NCBI RefSeq assembly: GCF_003970925.1
Contig: NZ_RWJF01000001.1
Span: forward strand, 1,854,501-1,918,500
Direction: 5' to 3'
Source: Sphingomonas ginkgonis
Lineage (GTDB): Bacteria; Pseudomonadota; Alphaproteobacteria; Sphingomonadales; Sphingomonadaceae
DNA length: 64,000 nt
Shown: positions 8,489-16,667 of the stretch, piece by piece
Position numbering within the stretch: position 1 is the first letter of the stretch
How the letters are laid out: every line of letters begins with the position of its first letter
Program-made: the position numbers and the translations under genes
The notes under the pieces: generated by a model
Databases searched by the model: none
Told to the model about the DNA's origin: nothing
Seen by the model: only the letters and a program-made list of their open reading frames with translations

Positions 8489-10510
8489 CTAGGCCGGCTC
8501 CGGCGACCGCTGCTTTACTACTTTCTCCGCCAGCGGACCGTTCAGCTCCGCGAGGTGGTCGTAGGCCGCCTCATAGGTCGCCAGCCCTTGGCTCAGCGAG
8601 CGGAGCTCGGCTTCCAGTCCGGCCAGCTCGGCCTCGGGGATCAGCGCGTCGACACGGTCCCAGCCATCCCAACCGTCGCGCGGACCCATGCCGAGCATCT
8701 GCCCGCGGCGGCCGGCCACGGTCGAGGAGACCCGCGAACTTGCGTTTCCGGGCGCGACGACCATCACCCGCTGCATCGGCTCGAGAAGGTTCGGCGAGGC
8801 AGCGGCGAGCGCCTCCGCCATAGCGATCCGGCCGGCGGTGCGGAACGCCAGCTCGCTCGAATCCACGCTGTGGTAGCTGCCGTCGACGAGGGTCACCGCG
8901 ACGTCCACCACGGGAAAGCCCAACGGGCCCTTTTGACAAGCGTCGCGGACGCCCTGCTCGACCGCGGGAATCCACTGTCTCGGGATGGCGCCGCCATGGA
9001 TCTTCTCCTCGAAGACGATCCCGTCGCCGCGCCCGAGCGGGCGAACCTCGATGATCACGTCGCCGAACTGCCCATGGCCGCCCGACTGCTTCTTGTGCCG
9101 TCCGCGCTGGGTCACCGGCTTGCGGATCGACTCGCGGTACCCGATCGATGGCGCCCGGCTGTTCACCCCGACCCCGTAGCGTCGCTTCAACCGGGCCAGT
9201 GCGGTCTGCAGCTGCTCGTCGTTGACCCCGGACAGGCGCATCTCGTGGCTCGCCTCGTCATGCTCCAGCCGCAGCGTCGGGTCTTCCTCGACCAGCCGGG
9301 CCAGCGCGCCGGACAGCTTGACGTCGTCCTTGCGGTCGGCCGGCTCGATCGCGAGGCTGCAGTTGAGCGCAGGCAGGGGCACGTCGATCGCGGGCGGCAG
9401 CGGCCCCTGCGAGAGCCACTCGCCGGCCTTGAACTCGTCCATCTTGGCCACCGCGACCACATCGCCGTCCCGCGCCGTGCCCGCCTTCTGCAGCTTGTCG
9501 CCCTGTAAGGAGAAGATCGCGCCGAGCCGCTGGCCGTGCCCCTGCCGAAGCTCGCTCCCTTCCGCGATCGAGCCGCCAAGCGCCCGTCCGTAAAGGAGGC
9601 GCCCGGCAGTGCCCCCGTGACTGATCTTGAAGGCGTAGAGAGACGGTGCCTCGACCCCGAGCCGCTCGGCGGTGCGGGCGGCCTCGGGGCACTCGTGGCG
9701 GAGTGCCTTGAGGAGCCGCCGGACGCCGAAGCCGTTGGTCGCCGAGCCGAATAGAACCGGCACCGCCATGTTCTCGCCGGTCTCGCGGGCAAGGTCGCCG
9801 AACACGCGCGCGGCTTCGGGCGTCTCCTCATTGAGCAGCTGCTCCAGCAACGCGTCGTCATGGTCGGCGAGATGCTCGAGCAGGTGGGTCCGCTCCTCGG
9901 CCTCGCGCCCGGCGACCTCGGCGGGAATGTCGATCCGCTCAGACGGCCTGCCGGCGACATAATGGAAGGCGCGCTCCAGCGCGACATCGACAAAGCCGGT
10001 GACCTTCTCGCCTTCGCGGATCGGGATCTGCCGCGCGATCAGCGGCGACACGCTCATCGGCTGCAAGGCCTCGAGCAGCGCGCGGATCTGGCCCCGGGCC
10101 TGGTCGATGCGGTTCACGAAGAGGAGGTGCGGGACTCCGAGTTCGTCGAGCATCCGGAGCGCCGGCGCGGCGAGGGGGGCACGCGCCGGGTCCGCGTCGA
10201 CCACCACGATGGCAAGGTCGGCGACTGCCAGCGCCCGCGCGCCATCGGCGGCAAAGCCGGTGGCACCGGGCACGTCGATCAGCGCGAAATGCTCGCCGAG
10301 ATAATCGAAGTGGAGAAGGTTGAGTTCGGTCGAGCCGCCGCGGGCGCGCGCCTCGGGGCTCGAATCACCGATGCTGGTGCCGTTACCGGTGCTGCCCTGG
10401 CGGTCGATGGTTCCGGACGCGAACAGCAGCGCCTCGGCGAGGCTGGTCTTTCCCGCGCCGGCGGGTCCGACCAGCGCGACGGCTCTCGTGCCGTTGTGGG
10501 TTCCAGGCAT
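8489..10510 (-). CDS. Elongation factor G-like translational GTPase
   Basis: 673 aa with full EF-G domain layout: GTPase domain with P-loop GPAGAGKTS, a G3-like DVPGATGF, and G4 NRID, then domain II, III, the domain IV region (HKKQSGGHGQFGDV), and C-terminal domain V. It is shorter and more divergent than canonical FusA, and the usual DTPGH of G3 is altered to DVPGA. It belongs to the second EF-G class found beside the essential FusA in many alphaproteobacteria. A role in translation stress or ribosome recycling is possible but unproven. The start at ATG 10510 follows GAAGGAGA, a strong ribosome-binding site; a longer frame to 10573 has none. Confidence 0.88.
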   Translation of the reverse strand: MPGTHNGTRAVALVGPAGAGKTSLAEALLFASGTIDRQGSTGNGTSIGDSSPEARARGGSTELNLLHFDYLGEHFALIDVPGATGFAADGARALAVADLAIVVVDADPARAPLAAPALRMLDELGVPHLLFVNRIDQARGQIRALLEALQPMSVSPLIARQIPIREGEKVTGFVDVALERAFHYVAGRPSERIDIPAEVAGREAEERTHLLEHLADHDDALLEQLLNEETPEAARVFGDLARETGENMAVPVLFGSATNGFGVRRLLKALRHECPEAARTAERLGVEAPSLYAFKISHGGTAGRLLYGRALGGSIAEGSELRQGHGQRLGAIFSLQGDKLQKAGTARDGDVVAVAKMDEFKAGEWLSQGPLPPAIDVPLPALNCSLAIEPADRKDDVKLSGALARLVEEDPTLRLEHDEASHEMRLSGVNDEQLQTALARLKRRYGVGVNSRAPSIGYRESIRKPVTQRGRHKKQSGGHGQFGDVIIEVRPLGRGDGIVFEEKIHGGAIPRQWIPAVEQGVRDACQKGPLGFPVVDVAVTLVDGSYHSVDSSELAFRTAGRIAMAEALAAASPNLLEPMQRVMVVAPGNASSRVSSTVAGRRGQMLGMGPRDGWDGWDRVDALIPEAELAGLEAELRSLSQGLATYEAAYDHLAELNGPLAEKVVKQRSPEPA

Positions 10511-10664
10511 GCGACTCTCCTTCGTCCGGGGTGTCCTTGTCCTCGGGCGCGCGAGTCGCGCGAAGGCGCTCACGCGCTCTTCAGGACGGCCAGCGTCGGC
10601 CTGTTCGCCGGCAAAGGCAAGGGGCGGCGAACGCTCGGGCGGATGGTAGCAAGGAGGAGTAGGG

Positions 10665-10707
10665 ACGGGACCAGCCCTGCGCGAGGGAGCCGCCGGACTG
10701 GTCCCGT
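10665..10707. repeat. 10-bp perfect inverted repeat in an intergenic gap
   Basis: ACGGGACCAG at 10665-10674 is matched by CTGGTCCCGT at 10698-10707, with 23 nt between. It is the only clear structure in the 281-bp gap between the EF-G-like gene and flaF. No U-tract follows on either strand, so a terminator is not obvious. It could be an operator, an RNA hairpin of the EF-G-like gene's 5' region, or chance in GC-rich DNA. Confidence 0.4.
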
Positions 10708-10791
10708 GACGTCGACTGATCTTGGGAGAAAACAGCCGCCGGTACGCGCAGGTGTGGGAACGCGTGCCAGGCCTCTATGCGGCGCGGCCGC

Positions 10792-11184
10792 TCACTCCCG
10801 GCTGGCGACCGAATGAAGCTTCGGCAATGTCGCGGAACCGGCTGCGGCCAGACCCTCCATGATGCTGCGATTGACCTCGAGCAGCGGCTCGATGTCCTCC
10901 TCGCCGCGCACCACTCCGCTGGTGAAGCGGTCGACCCACAGCGAAAGAGAGATGATCGCCGCACGCAGCCCGTCCGGCAGCCCGTTGCCCGCGGCCGCGC
11001 AGTCGGCGGCGAAGGCGCTCCACATCTCGCGGTTGCGGTGGAGGACCGGGACGAGGGCGGCGCCGCGCAGCCCATGCGCCCATTGCGCCTGCACCTGAGC
11101 GGTGACCTGCGCGATCAGCCGATATTCGGTCGTACGGGGATGTTCGGCGAGCGTCTGCGCCCGCGAGTAGCTGGCCAGGGACAT
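10792..11184 (-). CDS. flaF: Flagellar biosynthesis regulator FlaF
   Basis: 130 aa with the FlaF pattern: N-terminal LASYSRAQTLAEHPRTTEYR, a central NREMWSAF, then ISLSLWVDRFTSG and near the C-terminus LLEVNRSIMEGL. In Caulobacter FlaF is needed for flagellin secretion, acting opposite FlbT. The start is ATG 11184, preceded by GGGAGGATCC. No flbT or flagellin gene lies nearby; instead it is divergent from a truncated motA. The reading frame itself looks intact. Confidence 0.85.
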   Translation of the reverse strand: MSLASYSRAQTLAEHPRTTEYRLIAQVTAQVQAQWAHGLRGAALVPVLHRNREMWSAFAADCAAAGNGLPDGLRAAIISLSLWVDRFTSGVVRGEEDIEPLLEVNRSIMEGLAAAGSATLPKLHSVASRE

Positions 11185-11325
11185 GGATCCTCCCACCGCC
11201 ATCATAGGATGCCGGCGACGGGCGCCGCTCCCGAGCGGACGAAATTGGGACGAACCGGGCCGGGCCGCCGGGCCGCCTTCCTATAACGAGCCTGTCCTCG
11301 GCTTGCAGGAAGGGACTGTCACACC

Positions 11326-11775
11326 GTGCTCAATGCGGTCGGCTTCGTCGTGATCCTCGTCTGCGTGTTCGGCAGCTTCATCATCTCCGGCGGCAGCATG
11401 GAGGTGATCCTGCACGCGCTGCCGCACGAGATGATGGCGATCGCCGGCGCGGCCATCGGCGCCTTCATCGTCTCCAACTCGATGGGCACGGTCAAGCTGG
11501 CGGGCAAGGGGATCATGCGCTCGTTCAAGGGCGCCCGCTACAAGGCCGAGACCTACCGCGAGCTGCTCACGTTGCTGTTCAACCTTCTGAATACCTTCAA
11601 GAAGAGCGGCGCGACAGGTATCGAGCCGCACCTCGACAACCCGCACGAGAGCAGCATCTTCTCGCGCTACCCGGCGATCGTCCACGACCATCATCTTACC
11701 GAGTTCATCTGCGACTACGTGCTGGCGCTGGCGCGGAGCCGGCGCGGGGTTCCGCCGGGGACGCCGCCCCGGTAA
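11326..11775 (+). pseudogene. motA: motA, truncated: N-terminal half only of the flagellar stator protein
   Basis: 149 codons from GTG 11326, with AGGAAGGGA upstream. The N-terminal half of MotA is clear: TM1 (VGFVVILVCVFGSF), TM2 (MMAIAGAAIGAFIVS), the cytoplasmic LLTLLFNLLNTFKKSGATG and the HLDNPHESSIFSRYP segment, then FICDYV. MotA is normally about 285 aa. Here the homology stops at ICDYVLALA and ends in an unrelated SRRGVPPGTPPR tail. TM3, TM4 and the MotB-interacting proton-channel part are missing, and the next gene starts 10 bp later, so they are not merely frameshifted. The product should not form a working stator. Whether it is expressed is unknown. Confidence 0.8.
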
Positions 11776-11785
11776 GCCCGCCGGC

Positions 11786-13288
11786 ATGGCGCCCGACCTC
11801 AACCCCCGTCCGCTCGACCATCTCGCGCTGTGTGGCGAGCGCGGGGCGCCGTCGCTGACGGTCGGCGCGGAGCGGCTCAGCTACGGCGCGCTCGACGAGC
11901 GGGTGGGGCGGGTCGCGGCGGGGCTCCGGGCGCGCGGTCTGGCGCCGGGGGACCGGGTGGCGAGCTGGATGGGGAAGACGAGCCTCGCCTGCCTCCTGCC
12001 GCTCGCCGCGGCGCGGGCGGGGCTGGTGCATGTTCCGGTCAACCCGGTGCTGCGGCGCGCGCAGGCGGCGCACATCCTGGCGGACAGCGGCGCGCGGCTG
12101 CTGGTCGGGAACGCGGCCCGGCTGCAGACGCTGGAACAGGGCGACCGGGCCGAGGCGGTGCCGGTCGCGCTCGAGGAGTGGAGCAATGGGGAGCAGGCGC
12201 TGCCCGCCTCCGGGTGGGCGCCCGATACGCTCGCCGCGCTGATGTACACCAGCGGCTCGACCGGCCGGCCCAAGGGCGTGATGCTGAGCCATGCGAACCT
12301 GTGGCTCGGGGCGGCGAGCGTCGCGCACTATCTCGGGCTGGGCGGCGGGGACCGGACCCTGTGCGTGCTGCCGCTCGCGTTCGACTATGGCCAGAACCAG
12401 CTGCTCTCGACCTGGCATGCGGGGGGCGAGGCGATCGGCTTCGACTATCTCCTGCCCAAGGACGTGGTGCGCGCGGTCGGGCGTCATGACGTCACCGTGC
12501 TGGCAGGCGTGCCGCCGCTGTGGCGCCAGCTGGCGGAGGCGGACTGGTCGAAGGGCGAGGGGGCGGGCCTGAGGACGCTGACCAACAGCGGCGGGCATCT
12601 GCCCGAACCGCTGGTGCGGCGGCTGCGCACCCTGTTCCCGGCCGCGCGGCTGCACCTCATGTACGGGCTGACCGAGGCGTTCCGCTCGGCCTCGCTCGAC
12701 CCGGCGCTGGTCGACGCGCACCCGGACAGCGTGGGATCGGCGATCCCGTTCGCCGAGCTGCTGGTGATGCGCGAGGCGCTTACCGAGGCCGGGCCGGACG
12801 AGGAGGGCGAGCTGGTCCATGCCGGGCCGCTGGTGGCGCAGGGCTATTGGCGAGATGCGGAGAAGACGGCCGAGCGCTTCCGCCCGGCGCCGACGCAGAG
12901 CCGCTCAGGCGGGACGGCGGTCTGGTCGGGCGACCGGGTGGTGCGCGGCGCGGACGGGCTGCTGCGCTTCCGCGGCCGCGACGATGCGATGATCAAGGTC
13001 AGCGGCAACCGCGTCTCCCCAACCGAGGTCGAGGAAGCAGCGCTGGCGAGCGGCGTGGTGGCGGAGGCGGCGGCATTCGGGGTGCCCGACGCGGCGCTGG
13101 GGCAGGCGATCCTGCTGTTCGCGGTGGCGTCGGGGGACGATGCCGAGGAGCGGCTGCGGGCCTATATGACCGCCGAGCTGCCGCCGCACATGCGCCCGGC
13201 GCGGGTGGAGTGGCGGGAGGCACTCCCGGTAGGGCCGAACGGGAAGCTGGACCGGGCGGCGCTGAAGGCCGATCTCGACGCTCAGTAA
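11786..13288 (+). CDS. Acyl-CoA ligase (AMP-forming), exosortase-A-associated type
   Basis: 500 aa ANL-superfamily adenylating enzyme. AMP-binding motif is [17 protein letters not shown] (about 152-168); [10 protein letters not shown] and the hinge [19 protein letters not shown] follow, and the C-terminal catalytic lysine is in [11 protein letters not shown]. The region [12 protein letters not shown]...[10 protein letters not shown]...LTNSGG resembles the TIGR03098 ligase that accompanies exosortase-A exopolysaccharide loci. No exosortase, acyl carrier protein or PEP-CTERM gene is adjacent, so it stands alone here. It starts 10 bp after the truncated motA and its 3' end overlaps truA by 7 bp. 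The natural acyl substrate is unknown. Confidence 0.85.
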   Translation: MAPDLNPRPLDHLALCGERGAPSLTVGAERLSYGALDERVGRVAAGLRARGLAPGDRVASWMGKTSLACLLPLAAARAGLVHVPVNPVLRRAQAAHILADSGARLLVGNAARLQTLEQGDRAEAVPVALEEWSNGEQALPASGWAPDTLAALMYTSGSTGRPKGVMLSHANLWLGAASVAHYLGLGGGDRTLCVLPLAFDYGQNQLLSTWHAGGEAIGFDYLLPKDVVRAVGRHDVTVLAGVPPLWRQLAEADWSKGEGAGLRTLTNSGGHLPEPLVRRLRTLFPAARLHLMYGLTEAFRSASLDPALVDAHPDSVGSAIPFAELLVMREALTEAGPDEEGELVHAGPLVAQGYWRDAEKTAERFRPAPTQSRSGGTAVWSGDRVVRGADGLLRFRGRDDAMIKVSGNRVSPTEVEEAALASGVVAEAAAFGVPDAALGQAILLFAVASGDDAEERLRAYMTAELPPHMRPARVEWREALPVGPNGKLDRAALKADLDAQ

Positions 13289-14019
13289 AGGGCTTCGACG
13301 AAGTAGAGGCCGTCCGGGGGCGCGTTGAAGCCGAGGGCGCTGCGGTCGCGGGCCTCCAGCGCCGAGCGCATGTCGGACGGCGTCCATTGTCCTTGACCGA
13401 CCAGCGCCAAGCAGCCGACCATCGAGCGGACCTGGTGGTGGAGGAAGCTGCGCGCGGCGGCGTGGACGTGGAGCTCCTCGCCGACCCGCTCGACGTCGAG
13501 CCGGTCGAGCGTCTTGACCGGGCTGTCGCTCTGGCAATGGACCGAGCGGAAGGTCGTGAAGTCGTGGTTTCCGAGCAGCATGGATGCCGCTTCGCGCATC
13601 GCGTCGAGGTTCAGCGCGGGTCCGATCCGCCACGCCTTGCCCTTGTCGAGGGTGAGCGGCGCGCGGCGGTTGGCGATCCGGTACAAGTAGCGGCGGCCGC
13701 GGCAGGAGAAGCGGGCGTGCCAGTCGTTGGCGACCGGCTCGCAGTGGAGCACGGCGACCGGATCGGGCCGGAGCAGCGCATTCAGCCCCTCGCGCAGGCG
13801 GTGCGGGGAGAGGTCGCGGGCGAGGTCGAGGTGGGCGGCCATGCCGAGTGCGTGGACCCCGGCGTCGGTGCGGCCGGCGGCGTGGGCCGTCACCGCTTCG
13901 CCGGTCATCGCACTCGCGGCGCGCTCGACCGCGGCCTGCACGCTCGGCCCATGGTCCTGGCGCTGCCAGCCCATGAACGGCGCGCCGTCCCACTCGAGGA
14001 TCAGCTTCCAGCGGGTCAC
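13282..14019 (-). CDS. truA: tRNA pseudouridine(38-40) synthase TruA
   Basis: 245 aa. Converts uridines 38-40 of the tRNA anticodon arm to pseudouridine. The catalytic Asp lies in [13 protein letters not shown], and [15 protein letters not shown] and [11 protein letters not shown] are further TruA signatures. It begins at GTG 14019, sharing GTGA with the fmt stop, so the fmt-truA pair is translationally coupled. The frame is open far upstream, but only from this GTG does the protein match TruA ([20 protein letters not shown]). Confidence 0.95.
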   Translation of the reverse strand: MTRWKLILEWDGAPFMGWQRQDHGPSVQAAVERAASAMTGEAVTAHAAGRTDAGVHALGMAAHLDLARDLSPHRLREGLNALLRPDPVAVLHCEPVANDWHARFSCRGRRYLYRIANRRAPLTLDKGKAWRIGPALNLDAMREAASMLLGNHDFTTFRSVHCQSDSPVKTLDRLDVERVGEELHVHAAARSFLHHQVRSMVGCLALVGQGQWTPSDMRSALEARDRSALGFNAPPDGLYFVEALY

Positions 14020-14921
14020 GGAAGGCGGGTGCCCGGCGGGATGGCGAAGCCGCGGAGCAGCTCGTCGGGTCGCATCGGCCCGCGACCGGCACGCTGGACA
14101 AGGGTCGGGCGGAGCGCGCCGGAGCCGGAAGCGATCGTCAGCTGGTCGTCGAGCAGGGTGCCGGGCGGAGCGCCGCCGTCGACGATGTCCGCGGCGAGCA
14201 GCTTCACCCGCTCGCCGTTCGCCTCGAACCAGGCGCCGGGCGCGGGAGCGAAGGCGCGGACCTGCCGCTCGAGCTCGGGAGCGGGGCGGGTCCAGTCGAG
14301 GCGGAGCTCGGCCTTGTCGATCTTGGCGGCGTAGGTGACGCCCGCGTCGGGCTGGTCCTGCGGGACATAGTCGCCCGGCTCGGCGAGCCAGCGGAGCATC
14401 AGCTCGGCGCCAAGTTTCGCCAGTTCGTCCGTGAGTTGGCCACCGGTCTTGCCATCGATGCTCACCTCTTGCGCCAGCAGCATCGGGCCGGTGTCGAGCC
14501 CGGCCTCCATCTCCATGATGGTGACGCCGGTCGTCTCGTCGCCGGCAAGCACGGCGCGGTGGATCGGCGCGGCGCCGCGCCAGCGCGGGAGCAGCGAGGC
14601 GTGGACGTTGACGCAGCCGAGCATGGGGGCGGCGAGGATCGGCGGGGGGAGGATCAGCCCGTAGGCGGCGACCACCGCGACGTCGGCGTCGAGATCGTCG
14701 AACGCCTTCTGCTCCTCGGGCGACTTGAGGCTGGCGGGGTGGCGGACCGGCAGGCCGAGCGCCTCGGCGCGGGCGTGGACGGGGGTCGGCTGGAGCTTCT
14801 TGCCGCGCTGAGCCGGGCGGGGCGGCTGGCAGTAGACGGCCGCGATCTCGTGGCCGGCACCGACGAGGGCGTCGAGGGTCGGCACGGCGAAGTCGGGCGA
14901 ACCCATGAAGATGATGCGCAT
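14016..14921 (-). CDS. fmt: Methionyl-tRNA formyltransferase
   Basis: 301 aa. Formylates Met-tRNA(fMet) for translation initiation using 10-formyl-THF. N-terminal [19 protein letters not shown] is the classic start, the formyl-THF and catalytic motif [19 protein letters not shown] contains the conserved Asn and His, and [10 protein letters not shown] supplies the conserved Asp. A C-terminal OB-fold domain follows. It precedes truA on the minus strand. Its partner enzyme, peptide deformylase, is encoded at 15598-16155 on the opposite strand, with recR between, so the usual def-fmt adjacency is broken. Confidence 0.97.
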   Translation of the reverse strand: MRIIFMGSPDFAVPTLDALVGAGHEIAAVYCQPPRPAQRGKKLQPTPVHARAEALGLPVRHPASLKSPEEQKAFDDLDADVAVVAAYGLILPPPILAAPMLGCVNVHASLLPRWRGAAPIHRAVLAGDETTGVTIMEMEAGLDTGPMLLAQEVSIDGKTGGQLTDELAKLGAELMLRWLAEPGDYVPQDQPDAGVTYAAKIDKAELRLDWTRPAPELERQVRAFAPAPGAWFEANGERVKLLAADIVDGGAPPGTLLDDQLTIASGSGALRPTLVQRAGRGPMRPDELLRGFAIPPGTRLP

Positions 14922-14968
14922 CAGCGCGCCTATGGCGAAGTTCGGGCGTATTTCCTATCTGCAGAGCG

Positions 14969-15565
14969 ATGGCATCCCCCGAAATCGAGACATTGGCCAA
15001 CGCGCTGGCGCGGCTGCCGGGGCTGGGACCGCGCTCGGCGCGGCGGGCGGTGCTGCACCTGATGAAGAAGCGGGAGGGCGCGCTGCAGCCGCTGCTCAGC
15101 GCGCTGCAGACGGTCGCCGACCGGCTCTCGACCTGCTCGACCTGCGGCAATGTCGACACCAGCGACCCCTGCCAGATCTGCCGCGACCCACGGCGCGACG
15201 CGGCCAGCCTGTGCGTGGTCGAGGAAGTGTCGGACCTGTGGGCGCTCGACCGCTCGCGGCTGTTCCCCGGGCGCTACCATGTGTTGGGCGGGCGGCTCGC
15301 GGCGCTCGAGGGCATCCGCCCCGAGGACCTCGCGATCGACAGCCTGATCGGGCGGGTCGCGGCGGGCGGGATCGACGAGGTGGTGCTGGCGATGAACGCC
15401 ACGCTCGAGGGGCAGACCACCGCCCACTACCTCGCCGAGCGGCTGGAGAAATTTCCGGTCCGGCTGACCCAGCTGGCGCATGGCCTGCCGGTCGGGGGCG
15501 AGCTCGACTATCTCGACGAGGGCACGCTGGCGCAGGCGCTGCGCGCGCGGCGGCCGGTTGCTTGA
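14969..15565 (+). CDS. recR: Recombination protein RecR
   Basis: 198 aa, the RecFOR-pathway mediator that helps load RecA at gaps. It shows an N-terminal helix-hairpin-helix ([19 protein letters not shown]), a C4 zinc finger ([16 protein letters not shown]), a TOPRIM domain ([16 protein letters not shown] and on to [13 protein letters not shown]) and a conserved C-terminus with ARGLPVGG-type sequence ([18 protein letters not shown]). Length is that of the family. It is divergent from fmt with a 47-bp gap and upstream of def. Confidence 0.97.
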   Translation: MASPEIETLANALARLPGLGPRSARRAVLHLMKKREGALQPLLSALQTVADRLSTCSTCGNVDTSDPCQICRDPRRDAASLCVVEEVSDLWALDRSRLFPGRYHVLGGRLAALEGIRPEDLAIDSLIGRVAAGGIDEVVLAMNATLEGQTTAHYLAERLEKFPVRLTQLAHGLPVGGELDYLDEGTLAQALRARRPVA

Positions 15566-15597
15566 CCGCCCAGCGGGCCTGACGTAGCGGCCGGGCC

Positions 15598-16155
15598 ATG
15601 TCCCTGCTGCCGATCATCGAGGTTCCCGACGCGCTCCTGCGCACCACCAGTGCGCCGGTCGAGCGGGTCGACGAGGAGTTGAAGGCGCTCGTCGGCAACA
15701 TGTTCGAGACGATGTACGAGGCGCCGGGGATCGGGCTTGCCGCGGTCCAGGTCGCGGTACCGCGGCGGGTGGTGGTGATCGACCTGCAGGATCCGGACCC
15801 GGTCGGCGAGGGCGAGGAGCCCGGCCCGCCGGTCAAGCGGCCGCACGTCTTCATCAATCCCGAGATCCTGCAGCGCTCGGACGGGCGCAAGATCTACAAC
15901 GAGGGCTGCCTGTCGATCCCCGACCAATATGCCGAGGTCGAGCGGCCGGACATCGTCCGCGCGCGCTGGCTCGACGTCGAGGGGCGAAGCCACGAGGCCG
16001 AGTTCGACGGGCTGATGTCGGTCTGCCTCCAGCACGAGGTCGATCATCTCGACGGCGTGCTGTTCATCGACCATTTGTCGCGGCTCAAGCGCGACATGAT
16101 CGTCCGCAAGGTGATGAAGGCCAAGCGCGAGCGCGGCCAGGCCGCCGTCCTCTAG
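15598..16155 (+). CDS. def: Peptide deformylase
   Basis: 185 aa. Removes the formyl group from nascent proteins. The three deformylase motifs are present: GIGLAAVQVAV (motif 1), EGCLSIPDQ with the metal-binding Cys (motif 2) and QHEVDHLDGVLF with two metal-binding His and the catalytic Glu (motif 3). Motif 1 carries V where Q-spacing is GLAAxQ, still within the family. It probably shares a transcript with recR, 32 bp upstream. Its 3' end overlaps the convergent copper-protein gene by 4 bp. Confidence 0.97.
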   Translation: MSLLPIIEVPDALLRTTSAPVERVDEELKALVGNMFETMYEAPGIGLAAVQVAVPRRVVVIDLQDPDPVGEGEEPGPPVKRPHVFINPEILQRSDGRKIYNEGCLSIPDQYAEVERPDIVRARWLDVEGRSHEAEFDGLMSVCLQHEVDHLDGVLFIDHLSRLKRDMIVRKVMKAKRERGQAAVL

Positions 16156-16550
16156 GCGGGTTCGAGCAGGCTCTCGGCGGCGTTGCGGCAGTCGGCCGCG
16201 CATTCGCGGCACATCTGCGCGCACAGCTTGCAATGCTCGTGATCGTGCTTCTCGCATTCCGAGGCGCAGGCGTCGCACATGCGCGCGCACAGCTCGAGCA
16301 GATCGCGCAGTACCGGCTGGTCGTCGCCGTTCCGCCGAAGCCCTAGCCGGGCAGTCGCTTCGCAGATGTCCGAACAGTCCATGCAGAGGCGGATGCACTG
16401 GGTCATGTCCATCGGCTCGGCGAGACAGGCGTCGGCGCAGCTCAGGCACATCTTGGAGCAGTACATGAGGTGGTGGACCGCGTCGCCGAGCGGCTGGTTG
16501 ACGTGGTCGCGGCTGTTCGGGTGAAGGCTGATCATCTTGCGGATGGACAT
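16152..16550 (-). CDS. Four-helix-bundle copper-binding protein (DUF326 type)
   Basis: 132 aa, Cys- and His-rich. Cys occur in pairs through the protein: YCSKMCLSCADACLAE, CIRLCMDCSDIC, CARMCDACASECEKHDHEHC and CAQMCRECAADC. This spacing is that of DUF326, the Csp-like four-helix bundles that store many Cu(I) ions in their core. No signal peptide is visible, so it would be a cytosolic copper store. The start is ATG 16550, after CAGGAGAG; a longer frame has no RBS. An EcfG-like promoter motif lies 30 nt upstream (16580-16604). Confidence 0.85.
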   Translation of the reverse strand: MSIRKMISLHPNSRDHVNQPLGDAVHHLMYCSKMCLSCADACLAEPMDMTQCIRLCMDCSDICEATARLGLRRNGDDQPVLRDLLELCARMCDACASECEKHDHEHCKLCAQMCRECAADCRNAAESLLEPA

Positions 16551-16579
16551 TGGCGCTCTCCTGCTCGGGTGCTTCAAGG

Positions 16580-16604
16580 GACGGATGAAAGGCGGCAAGG
16601 TTCC
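16580..16604 (-). promoter_or_regulatory. Weak EcfG-like promoter for the copper-binding protein
   Basis: On the minus strand GGAAC (16604-16600) is followed by N16 and CGTC (16583-16580), one mismatch from the alphaproteobacterial EcfG consensus GGAAC-N16/17-CGTT. The position, 30 nt upstream of the start, matches the stronger examples in this window. Confidence 0.3.
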
Positions 16605-16667
16605 GCTTGAGGTCGGGTCGGCGGCGGGCTAGGTTCGCGCTCTGTTCTCTTGGTGTCGGGGGCGTTG

